From Streptomyces sp. SM11 (lineage in GTDB: Bacteria; Actinomycetota; Actinomycetes; Streptomycetales; Streptomycetaceae): 35,431 nt of DNA. Below, piece after piece: positions 25,818-33,038 of this stretch. The stretch covers positions 1 through 35,431 of the forward strand of contig NZ_NEUE01000104.1 in assembly GCF_002910905.1 (NCBI RefSeq), in the 5' to 3' direction. Both the position numbers and the translations under genes were made by a program. The notes under the pieces are model-generated. The model saw only the letters and a list, made by a program, of their open reading frames with translations, did no database searches and was not told the DNA's origin. The first letter of the stretch is position 1; every line of letters starts with the position of its first letter.

Positions 25818-27806
25818 TCACTCGCCGGGCTTGAAGGACACCGGCAGCCGGGGTGGCTCGCTGCCGGACGGTGGGGTCTGGAGCGTCTTGAGCGCGAACT
25901 CCATGACCTGCTTGTAGATCGGGCCGCAGATCTGGCCGCCGAAGTAACTGCCCTTGGTGGGGTTCTGGATCGCGCAGTAGACGGTGACCTGCGGCTTGTC
26001 GGCTGGGGCGAAGCCCGCGAAGGAGGCGGTGTAGCCCTTGTAGACACCGCGGTCGGGGTCGACCCGGTTGGCGGTGCCGGTCTTGCCCGCGACCCGGTAG
26101 CCGGGGATGGCGGCCTTGGTGCCGGTCCCTTCGCGGTCGTCGACGACGGACTCCAGCATCGTCGCCAGGGTCTTGGCCGTCTTCTCGCTGACCACCCGGC
26201 TCTCCTCGGGGGCCTCGGCGGCTTCGAAGCGCCCGTCGGAGCCCTTGGTGCCCCGGACGAGGGTGGGGGCGATCCGTACGCCTCCGTTGGCGATGGTGGA
26301 GTAGACCGAGGCGGCCTGGACGGCGTTGAGCGAGAGGCCCTGGCCGAAGGGGATCGTGTACTGCTGCGAGGTCGACCAGTCCTTCGGGTGGGCCAGCAGG
26401 CCCGGCGACTCCCCGGGGTAGTCGAGCCCGGTCCTGGAGCCGAGGCCGAACTTGCGCAGGTAGGAGTAGAGGACCTGGTTGGACTCCGCCTGGGTCTTGC
26501 CGAGCTGACCGGTCGCCAGGATGGTGCCGATGTTGCTGGACTTGGCGAGGACCCCGTTGAGCGTGAGGTACCAGGTGGGGTGGTCGACGTCGTCCTTGAA
26601 GAGCCGGTCGCCGCGGTGCAGCCGGTTGGGGACGGTGACGTGAGTGCCGGGGGTCGCGGCCTTCTCCTCCAGTACGGCGGCCATGGACATGACCTTGCTG
26701 GTGGAGCCGGGCTCGTACACGTCCTGGAGGGCCGCGTTGCCGAGGGAGGCCGAGGTGGCCTGGGAGAGGTCGTTGGGGTCATAGCCGGGGGCGTTGGCCA
26801 TGGCCAGCAGCTCCCCCGTCCTCGTGTTCTGCACGATGACGTAGCCGCGGTCGGCCTTGGACTTCGCGACCTGGTCGCTGATGGCCTTCTGGGCGGCCCA
26901 CTGGATATCGCGGTCGATGGTCAGCTCGATGTCGGAGCCGGGCACGGCCGGGACCTCGGTGCTGCCGGCGGTGGGAACCCGCCGGCCGCCGGCCTGGGCG
27001 TAGCGGACCTTGCCGTCCTCGCCCGCGAGTTCCTTGTTCAGCTGCGATTCGAGGCCTCCGCCGCCCTTGCCGTCGTCGCTGACGAATCCCAGTATCCCGG
27101 CGGCGAGATCCCCGTTGGGGTAGACGCGCTTGGTGGTCGGCTCCTGGAGGACGCCGGCCAGGACGTTGGCTCCGGGGCCGCCCTTGAGCTTGTCCTCCGA
27201 GGCCTTCTCGGCGAAGACGGACTTGAGGTCCTTGATCTGCTTCCAGACCTGGGGGGTCTGCCGGTAGGCGAGGACGGTGTAGCGGCGCTTGGGCGTCGAG
27301 AGCTTCTTGACGAGCTCGTCGACGTCCTTGCCGAGGATCGGGGCGAGCAGGGCGGCGGCCTGCTGGGGCGCGTCGGGGGCCTTGCTGTCCTCGGGCGTGA
27401 ACAGCTTCGGATCGGCCGTGATGTTGTGCGCGTCCACGCTGGTGGCGAGGGCGACGCCCTTGCGGTCGGTGATCTCGCCGCGCTCGGCGGCGACCGTGTA
27501 CTCCCAGTAGCGGTTCTTCTCGGCCTTGGCCGCGTACGCGCTGGCGTCGACGGCCTGGACCTGGAGCAGGCGGGCCACGAAGGCCAGCATGACCAGCGTC
27601 AGCCCGAGGCTGACGAACCGCAGCCGGGGGCGCGGGCTACCGAGACGCAGGGAGCGCGGTGTGCCGCCGCGCGCGGTGGTGCGCCCCGGGGCGGGACGGG
27701 GGCGGCGGGCCGGTGGGCGCGCGCCGGAGCGGCCGGATCCGTTGGCCCCGTTACGGGGGCGGGCCGGTCCAGGTACGCGACGGCGCGGCGGTTCCTTGGG
27801 CGGCAC
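25818..27806 (-). CDS. ftsI: Septal transpeptidase FtsI (PBP3, class B PBP)
   Basis: 662 residues. A basic, Pro/Arg-rich cytoplasmic tail of about 60 residues and one membrane segment (about 64-84) precede the PBP dimerisation domain (RGEITDRKGVALATS) and the transpeptidase domain. The three active-site motifs are S368-T-S-K371, S423-S-N425 and K575-T-G577. It cross-links septal peptidoglycan and is a beta-lactam target. GTG at 27806 follows the ftsL stop by four bases, and its AGGTGA ribosome site contains that stop. It acts with FtsW. Confidence 0.97.
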   Translation of the reverse strand: MPPKEPPRRRVPGPARPRNGANGSGRSGARPPARRPRPAPGRTTARGGTPRSLRLGSPRPRLRFVSLGLTLVMLAFVARLLQVQAVDASAYAAKAEKNRYWEYTVAAERGEITDRKGVALATSVDAHNITADPKLFTPEDSKAPDAPQQAAALLAPILGKDVDELVKKLSTPKRRYTVLAYRQTPQVWKQIKDLKSVFAEKASEDKLKGGPGANVLAGVLQEPTTKRVYPNGDLAAGILGFVSDDGKGGGGLESQLNKELAGEDGKVRYAQAGGRRVPTAGSTEVPAVPGSDIELTIDRDIQWAAQKAISDQVAKSKADRGYVIVQNTRTGELLAMANAPGYDPNDLSQATSASLGNAALQDVYEPGSTSKVMSMAAVLEEKAATPGTHVTVPNRLHRGDRLFKDDVDHPTWYLTLNGVLAKSSNIGTILATGQLGKTQAESNQVLYSYLRKFGLGSRTGLDYPGESPGLLAHPKDWSTSQQYTIPFGQGLSLNAVQAASVYSTIANGGVRIAPTLVRGTKGSDGRFEAAEAPEESRVVSEKTAKTLATMLESVVDDREGTGTKAAIPGYRVAGKTGTANRVDPDRGVYKGYTASFAGFAPADKPQVTVYCAIQNPTKGSYFGGQICGPIYKQVMEFALKTLQTPPSGSEPPRLPVSFKPGE

Positions 27807-27810
27807 TGCG

Positions 27811-28368
27811 TCACCTGCCGGGGCTCGTCGGGGGCGGGCTGTTCTCCGCCGCTGGGGCGGTCGCGGGTTCGGGCCCGGTCGCGGGTACGGATCCGGGGGG
27901 CGGCACGGAGCCGGAGGTTCCGGTCGGGGCCCCGGCGGCGAGGGCTTCGGGGTCCGGGGTGGCGTCGGCCGAGGCGCTGGGGCTCGGCGACGGCGGGGCG
28001 GTGGCCTCGGTGGGGACGCCGCGGACCGTGCCGTCGGGGTTCAGGAAGGCGGGGTTGCCGCCGGGGACCATGCCCAGTTCCCGGGCCCGGCGTTCCAGGG
28101 CGTCGGGCTGGGAGCGGCTGTCGACGTCGCGCTGGAGGGCCTGCTGCTCGTCGGTGAGCTCGGTGGTGTCCCGCTTCAGCTCGCTGAGCCTGAACGATCC
28201 TTCGTTGAGGGCGGAGTTCAGCAGGAGCAGGGTGATGAGCCCGCTGCCCAGGAGCAGCACCACCAGCAGGACGAAGGGGGTGCGGGCCGCGGTGCTGGGC
28301 CCCGTGGACGGCATCAGCCGGGCGAGCCGGGCGGCCCGCCCCTTCAGCGGTGCGGCCGGCTCGCTCAC
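27811..28368 (-). CDS. ftsL: Cell division protein FtsL
   Basis: 185 residues: a short cytoplasmic tail, one membrane segment (31-51), a coiled coil (about 57-97; SFRLSELKRDTTELTDEQQALQRDVDS), then MVPGGNPAFLNPDG and a long Pro/Ala/Thr/Ser-rich tail of about 70 residues. The small bitopic coiled-coil layout and the place between rsmH and ftsI identify FtsL, which links FtsQ to FtsW and FtsI. GTG at 28366-28368 overlaps the TGA of an 18-codon ORF as GTGA and has GGGAG seven bases upstream. Sequence conservation in this family is low, so context carries weight. Confidence 0.9.
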   Translation of the reverse strand: MSEPAAPLKGRAARLARLMPSTGPSTAARTPFVLLVVLLLGSGLITLLLLNSALNEGSFRLSELKRDTTELTDEQQALQRDVDSRSQPDALERRARELGMVPGGNPAFLNPDGTVRGVPTEATAPPSPSPSASADATPDPEALAAGAPTGTSGSVPPPGSVPATGPEPATAPAAENSPPPTSPGR

Positions 28369-28421
28369 CGCACGGCTCCCTCGGGGGGTGTCGCCGGACG
28401 GCGCCCGGCCCCGGTGGTCAT
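28365..28421 (-). CDS. 18-codon ORF linking rsmH to ftsL
   Basis: A complete small [21 protein letters not shown], lies in the gap between rsmH and ftsL. Its ATG (28419-28421) overlaps the rsmH TGA as ATGA; its TGA (28365-28367) overlaps the ftsL GTG as GTGA. AGGAGG lies four bases before its ATG. Ribosomes finishing rsmH could pass through it into ftsL, so it may work by translation rather than through its peptide. Conservation is unknown. No family is recognised. Confidence 0.5.
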   Translation of the reverse strand: MTTGAGRRPATPPEGAVR

Positions 28422-29383
28422 CGCTCCTCCTCGCGGATGCGCTGGGCGCCGCGCAGCCGGGCGGGGGCGGCACGCCGGTTCTCGGCGACCTCCTCCTCGG
28501 TGGGCAGCTCGGCGCCCCGGGTGAGCTGCTTCAGCCGGGGCTGGTAGCGCTCGGGGACGACGGGCAGTCCGGGGGGCGCGGTGTTGGCGGTGGCGGCCGC
28601 GAAGACCTGTTTGACCAGCCGGTCCTCCAGCGATTGGTAGGACAGCACCGCGATGCGGCCGCCGACGGCGAGGCACTGGACGGCGGCCGGGATGGCCCGC
28701 TCCAGGACGCTCAGCTCGCCGTTGACCTCGATGCGCAGGGCCTGGAAGGTCCGCTTGGCGGGGTTGCCACCGGTGCGCTTGGCGGCCTGCGGCAGCGCGT
28801 CACGGATCAGCTCGACGAGCCGGGCGCTGTTGCTGAACGGCTCCTTCTCGCGCTCGCGCACGACGGCGGAGACGATCCGCTTGGCCTGCTTCTCCTCGCC
28901 GTACGCGCGCAGGATCCGGACCAGTTCGCCGGGCGGGTAGGTGTTGAGCACCTCGGCGGCGCCCATGCCGGTGCTCTGGTCCATGCGCATGTCGAGCGGG
29001 GCGTCCTGGGCGTACGCGAACCCGCGGTCGGCCTCGTCGAGCTGCATGGAGGAGACGCCGAGGTCGAACAGGACGCCCTGGACCTTCGGGATCCCGAGCC
29101 GTTCGAGGACCTCGGGGAGCTCGTCGTAGACCGCGTGGACGAGGGTGGCCCGGTCACCGTAGGAGGCGAGCCGTTCGCCGGAGAGGCGGAGCGCCTCCTT
29201 GTCACGGTCCAGGGCGATCAGCCGGGCGGTGGGGAAGGAGGCGAGCAGCGCCTCGCTGTGACCGCCGAGACCGAGGGTGCAGTCGACGACCACGGGCTCC
29301 GGGTGGGCCGGGTCCTGGAGAGCCGGGGCCAACAGGTCCAAACACCTCTGGAGCATCACCGGAACGTGTCGGGTCTGGCTCAA
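28418..29383 (-). CDS. rsmH: 16S rRNA m4C1402 methyltransferase RsmH (MraW)
   Basis: 321 residues. HVPVML near the start, the SAM motif [15 protein letters not shown] (GLGGHS at 38-43), [31 protein letters not shown] and the C-terminal [15 protein letters not shown] are all diagnostic. It methylates N4 of C1402 in 16S rRNA. It is the first gene of the dcw run; mraZ, which usually precedes it, is absent. The start is a rare TTG (29381-29383) with GAGAGGG just upstream; no other start keeps the HVPVML region. Confidence 0.97.
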   Translation of the reverse strand: MSQTRHVPVMLQRCLDLLAPALQDPAHPEPVVVDCTLGLGGHSEALLASFPTARLIALDRDKEALRLSGERLASYGDRATLVHAVYDELPEVLERLGIPKVQGVLFDLGVSSMQLDEADRGFAYAQDAPLDMRMDQSTGMGAAEVLNTYPPGELVRILRAYGEEKQAKRIVSAVVREREKEPFSNSARLVELIRDALPQAAKRTGGNPAKRTFQALRIEVNGELSVLERAIPAAVQCLAVGGRIAVLSYQSLEDRLVKQVFAAATANTAPPGLPVVPERYQPRLKQLTRGAELPTEEEVAENRRAAPARLRGAQRIREEER

Positions 29384-29591
29384 TGCGCCCTCTCAGGCTC
29401 TGTCCCGCGCGGCCGGCACGTACGTCCTGGTCCCCGCCCGCTCCGAAGGGGAGGTCCGCCGGCGCCGGGGAAGAGGCGTCGGCCGACCGAGAGCGGGAGA
29501 GGGCCGGGTCGCACGTACGCCGCACATCACGGGGGAAATACGGAATATGCAGGGGGTGCGATGGGGCAGCGGGTCGGGTACGGGGCGGGTG

Positions 29592-29610
29592 GTGACTTCG
29601 CGTTACTTTA
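29592..29610 (-). promoter_or_regulatory. BldD-like box overlapping a possible rsmH -10
   Basis: GTGAC-TTCGC-GTTAC (29592-29606) has both halves of the BldD pattern TNAC-N5-GTNA. On the minus strand TAAAGT (29605-29610) fits a TANNNT -10, and the box would cover the start site, a repressor position. The -35 is not recognisable. Confidence 0.4.
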
Positions 29611-29716
29611 GTCCACCCTGCCAGTCGATCGATGCGCGATCAACTGAACCGCGCAGCGCGTCGCTCCACCCGTACGGATGCGGCGAACTCACTCGAACAG
29701 ACGCATCCCCGGGCCT

Positions 29717-29732
29717 TGTGGGTTAGCTCACA
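29717..29732. promoter_or_regulatory. CRP/FNR-type site TGTGG-N6-TCACA
   Basis: TGTGG-GTTAGC-TCACA matches the CRP consensus TGTGA-N6-TCACA at nine of ten defined bases. It lies between the divergent rsmH and carbonic anhydrase genes, about 60 bases upstream of the carbonic anhydrase -10. Streptomyces has a Crp homologue. Confidence 0.45.
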
Positions 29733-29792
29733 ACAAGTCGCGTTGATGTTCTTTGTCCGCTCTCACAGCACGCCCGGACCAGGTGGGAAGGC

Positions 29793-29798
29793 TAACGT
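29793..29798 (+). promoter_or_regulatory. -10 element of a leaderless-type promoter
   Basis: TAACGT fits TANNNT and ends seven bases before ATG at 29806, so transcription would begin at or next to the start codon. No usable ribosome site precedes the ATG (GGGAAGG is about 14 bases away). The -35 is weak. Confidence 0.5.
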
Positions 29799-29805
29799 CA
29801 TATCC

Positions 29806-30369
29806 ATGTCGACTTCCGCTCGCCCCTCCGCCAAGTCCGTGACGTCCCCCGCCGCAACGGCCCACGAGGGGGGCCAGGTCACCGACCGGCTCGTCGCACT
29901 GAACGCCGGGTACGCGAAGGAGTTCAGCGATCCGGGCATGGACGCGCGCCCGGTCCTCCAGGTCGCCGTGGTCGCCTGCATGGACGCCCGGCTCGACCTG
30001 CACGCCGCGCTCGGTCTGGAGCTCGGCGACTGCCACACCATCCGCAACGCGGGCGGCGTGGTCACCGACGACGTGATCCGCTCGCTGACCATCAGCCAGC
30101 GGGCACTCGGCACCCGCAGCGTGGTCCTCATCCACCACACCAACTGCGGCCTGGAGTCCCTCACCGAGGACTTCCGGCAGGAGCTGGAGCGCGAGGTGGG
30201 CCAGCGTCCGGTCTGGGCCGTGGAGGCCTACTCGGACGCCGACCAGGACGTACGCCAGTCGATGCAGCGGGTGCGCACCTCGCCGTTCCTGCTGCACACC
30301 GACGACGTTCGCGGGTTCGTCTTCGACGTGACCACCGGCCTGCTGCGCGAGATCCACTCCGTTTCCTGA
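29806..30369 (+). CDS. Beta-carbonic anhydrase
   Basis: 187 residues, one catalytic domain. The zinc ligands are C58 (in ACMDAR, with the D60-R62 dyad), H111 and C114 (HHTNC). RNAGG is also conserved. The enzyme interconverts CO2 and bicarbonate; bicarbonate feeds carboxylases of lipid and pyrimidine synthesis. No signal peptide, so cytoplasmic. ATG at 29806 is taken because a leaderless-type -10 sits seven bases before it; an in-frame ATG at 29745 lacks any signal. It belongs to the short, D/R-dyad bacterial group (mycobacterial Rv1284-like). Confidence 0.9.
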   Translation: MSTSARPSAKSVTSPAATAHEGGQVTDRLVALNAGYAKEFSDPGMDARPVLQVAVVACMDARLDLHAALGLELGDCHTIRNAGGVVTDDVIRSLTISQRALGTRSVVLIHHTNCGLESLTEDFRQELEREVGQRPVWAVEAYSDADQDVRQSMQRVRTSPFLLHTDDVRGFVFDVTTGLLREIHSVS

Positions 30370-30471
30370 ACGCATCCCCTCTCGCTGCACGGCCCTCTGC
30401 CGCACCTCACGCACCCAACACCGTGCCCCACGGCGCCGAAATCGTGACAGAAGCTGACTTTCCGCACCCAC

Positions 30472-30480
30472 TTATCCACA
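30472..30480 (+). promoter_or_regulatory. Perfect DnaA box TTATCCACA
   Basis: An exact match to the E. coli consensus DnaA box, in the 252-base gap upstream of the moxR operon. Streptomyces boxes usually prefer TTGTCCACA. Only one copy is seen here, so it is not an origin; it may be a DnaA-responsive regulatory site or chance. Confidence 0.4.
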
Positions 30481-30621
30481 GGCGAGTGACACGAAGCAGT
30501 AGCGGCAACAAGAATGCGGGTGTGACGTCCCCCGGGCCTTCCGGAGGAGTGTCCGATTTTTCGGGGTGGGCCGCGCGGGTACGTGCGACGGCCCCTGCGC
30601 AGAAGGGCCGAGGAGGGCCGG

Positions 30622-31671
30622 GTGACGACCTATGACGATCGAGCGAGCCTCACGGATCTGACCACCACAGCAGAGCGGGTGCGCAGGTCGGTGGAGGGGG
30701 TGATCGAGGGCAAGCCCGAGGTCGTACGGCTGTCGCTGACCGTGCTCCTCGCCGAGGGGCATCTCCTCATCGAGGACGTTCCCGGTGTCGGCAAGACCAT
30801 GCTGGCCAAGGCGCTGGCGCGGTCCATCGACTGTTCGGTGCGGCGGATCCAGTTCACACCGGACCTGCTGCCCTCGGACATCACCGGCGTGTCGATCTTC
30901 GACCAGCAGCGGCGGGACTTCGAGTTCAAACCGGGTGCGATCTTCGCCCAGATCGTGATCGGCGACGAGATCAACCGTGCCTCGCCCAAGACGCAGTCCG
31001 CGCTGCTGGAGTCGATGGAGGAGCGCCAGGTCACCATCGACGGGCACACCTACGAGCTGCCCGACCCGTTCATGGTGGTGGCCACCCAGAACCCGGTCGA
31101 GATGGAGGGCACCTACCCACTGCCCGAGGCCCAGCGCGACCGCTTCATGGCCCGGGTCTCCATCGGCTACCCCAGCCCGGAGGCCGAGCTCCAGATGCTC
31201 GACGTGCACGGGGGGCTCTCCCCGCTGGACGACCTGCAGCCGGTGGCCCACGCCCACGACATCGTGAAGCTGATCGACGCCGTCCGCACGGTGCATGTCG
31301 CCGACGCCGTGCGGCGCTACGCCGTGGAGCTCGTCGGGGCCACCCGCGGCCACCCCGACCTCCGACTCGGCGCCTCCCCGCGCGCGACGCTGCACCTGCT
31401 GCGCGCCGCGAAGGCGTCGGCCGCGCTCAGCGGGCGCGACTACGCCCTGCCGGACGATGTCCAGGCGCTGGCCACACCGGTGCTCGCGCACCGGCTGCTG
31501 CCCACCGCCCAGGCCCAGCTGAACCGCCGCACGGCGGAGCAGGTGGTCCTGGAGATCATCCAGCGCACCCCCGTGCCGACCTCCGCCGGCGGCACCGCGC
31601 CTCCCATGCCGGGCGGGCAGGAGCCGGGCCGCCCGCTGTACCACCAGCAGCACGGCGCACGGCGGCTGTGA
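30622..31671 (+). CDS. MoxR family AAA+ ATPase
   Basis: 349 residues. Walker A is GVGKT (55-59, in EDVPGVGKTM), Walker B is IVIGDEINRA (D115-E116), and ATQNP with EAQRDRF (sensor and arginine region) follow. MoxR ATPases act as chaperones that activate or assemble partner proteins, usually those coded by the next DUF58 or VWA genes, as here. GTG at 30622 has GGAGGG at 30612-30617; the 13 codons above it are not conserved. The stop overlaps the DUF58 gene start. Confidence 0.94.
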   Translation: MTTYDDRASLTDLTTTAERVRRSVEGVIEGKPEVVRLSLTVLLAEGHLLIEDVPGVGKTMLAKALARSIDCSVRRIQFTPDLLPSDITGVSIFDQQRRDFEFKPGAIFAQIVIGDEINRASPKTQSALLESMEERQVTIDGHTYELPDPFMVVATQNPVEMEGTYPLPEAQRDRFMARVSIGYPSPEAELQMLDVHGGLSPLDDLQPVAHAHDIVKLIDAVRTVHVADAVRRYAVELVGATRGHPDLRLGASPRATLHLLRAAKASAALSGRDYALPDDVQALATPVLAHRLLPTAQAQLNRRTAEQVVLEIIQRTPVPTSAGGTAPPMPGGQEPGRPLYHQQHGARRL

Positions 31672-33038
31672 TGGCGGCCGGCGAGCCCGGCGCCGTGGAG
31701 GACGGCGACAGGAAGGGCGGCGCCCGGGCGGCCCTGGGCGGACTGACCACCCGGGGACGCTCGTTCCTGGCCGCCGGGCTGGCCGCCGCCGTCTGCGCGT
31801 ACATCCTGGGCCAGAGCGACCTGCTGCGGGTCGGACTGCTGCTGGCCGTGCTGCCCCTGGTCTGCGTGACCGTGCTCTACCGCACCCGCTACCGGGTGAC
31901 GGGCACCCGGCGGCTCTCGCCGTCCCGGGTACCCGCGGGCGCGGAGGCCCGGGTTCACCTGCGGATGGAGAACGTCTCTCGGCTGCCCACCGGACTGCTG
32001 ATGCTCCAGGACCGCGTTCCGTACGTCCTCGGCCCGCGCCCCCGCTTCGTCCTGAACCGGGTGGAGGCCGACGGCCGCCGCGAGGTGTCCTACCGGGTCC
32101 GCTCCGACCTGCGCGGCCGCTATCCGCTGGGCCCGTTGCAGCTGCGGCTCAGCGACCCGTTCGGGATGTGCGAGCTGACCCGCTCCTTCAGCACGTACGA
32201 CACCCTCGTCGTCATCCCGCGCACGGTTCCGCTGCCCGCGCTGCGGCTGGCGGGCGAGGCCTCCGGATACGGCGACGGGCGGCAGCGATCGCTCGCCCTC
32301 GCCGGTGAGGACGACATCATTCCGCGCGGCTACCGGCACGGGGACGACCTGCGCCGGGTCCACTGGCGATCCACCGCGCGCCACGGGGAGCTGATGGTGC
32401 GCCGTGAGGAACAGCCGCAGCGCGCCAGGTGCACGGTCCTGCTGGACACCCGGCAGATCGGCTACCAGGGCGCGGGGCCCGACTCGGCGTTCGAGTGGGC
32501 GGTCTCGGGGGCGGCCTCCGCGCTCGTGCACATGCTGGGGCGCGGCTTCGCCGTACGGCTGCTCACCGACGACGGGAACGCGGTGCCCGGCGAGGGATCC
32601 GGCGGATTCGCCGGCTCGACCCAGGAGTCCGCGGACGCCGCGGGGCTGATGCTCGACACGCTCGCGGTGGTCGGGCATTCCGACGGCGGGGGCCTCTCCC
32701 GCGCCCATGACGTGCTGCGCGGCGGCAACGAAGGGCTGCTCATCGCCTTCTTCGGCGATCTGGACGAGGAACAGGCCGCGGTCGCGGCCCGGATGCGGCA
32801 GCGCGCCGGTGCGGGCGTCGCCTTCGTCCTGGACAGCGCCGCCTGGGCCGGCGACGAGGCCGCGGCGGGACGGGCCGAGGAGCGGCTGCGCCGGCTGCGC
32901 GAGTCGGGCTGGATCGTGGTGCCCGTGGAGCCGGGGGCCGAACTGCCCGCCCTGTGGCAGCTGGCGGGCCGGATGCGCACGGATGGTTCCTCCGCCCCGA
33001 GCGGCGGCACGACAGGTTTCGCTGGGGGATGGTCATGA
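31671..33038 (+). CDS. DUF58 domain protein
   Basis: 455 residues. Two hydrophobic segments lie at about 30-70. Then comes a beta-rich region (YRVTGTRRLSPSRVPAGAEA, YRVRSDLRGRYPLGPLQLRLSDPFG) and the DUF58 signature GDDLRRVHWRSTARHGELMVRREE. The last 160 residues resemble a VWA-like fold (LLDTRQ...). It is the usual partner of MoxR and of the transglutaminase-like membrane protein. The precise role is unknown. ATG at 31671 shares its A with the moxR TGA; a GTG one codon upstream (31668) is equally possible. Its stop overlaps the next start as ATGA (33035-33038). Confidence 0.9.
   Translation: MAAGEPGAVEDGDRKGGARAALGGLTTRGRSFLAAGLAAAVCAYILGQSDLLRVGLLLAVLPLVCVTVLYRTRYRVTGTRRLSPSRVPAGAEARVHLRMENVSRLPTGLLMLQDRVPYVLGPRPRFVLNRVEADGRREVSYRVRSDLRGRYPLGPLQLRLSDPFGMCELTRSFSTYDTLVVIPRTVPLPALRLAGEASGYGDGRQRSLALAGEDDIIPRGYRHGDDLRRVHWRSTARHGELMVRREEQPQRARCTVLLDTRQIGYQGAGPDSAFEWAVSGAASALVHMLGRGFAVRLLTDDGNAVPGEGSGGFAGSTQESADAAGLMLDTLAVVGHSDGGGLSRAHDVLRGGNEGLLIAFFGDLDEEQAAVAARMRQRAGAGVAFVLDSAAWAGDEAAAGRAEERLRRLRESGWIVVPVEPGAELPALWQLAGRMRTDGSSAPSGGTTGFAGGWS

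Larger units (their letters stand above)
29384..29805. other. Divergent control region between rsmH and the carbonic anhydrase gene
   Basis: 422 bases without a supported gene. It holds a BldD-like box and possible -10 for rsmH (29592-29610), a CRP-like site (29717-29732) and a -10 element for the carbonic anhydrase gene (29793-29798). The leader of rsmH would be more than 200 bases long; I see no clear riboswitch in it. No mraZ gene or TGGG-repeat MraZ site is found. Confidence 0.7.

Noticed and set aside
28369..28473. Longer FtsL start at 28473
   Set aside because: It would overlap rsmH by 56 bases with no ribosome site, whereas GTG at 28368 has one and a coupled GTGA junction.
30472..30480. 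Chromosomal replication origin
   Set aside because: Only one DnaA box is present, with no dnaA or dnaN genes and no cluster of boxes.
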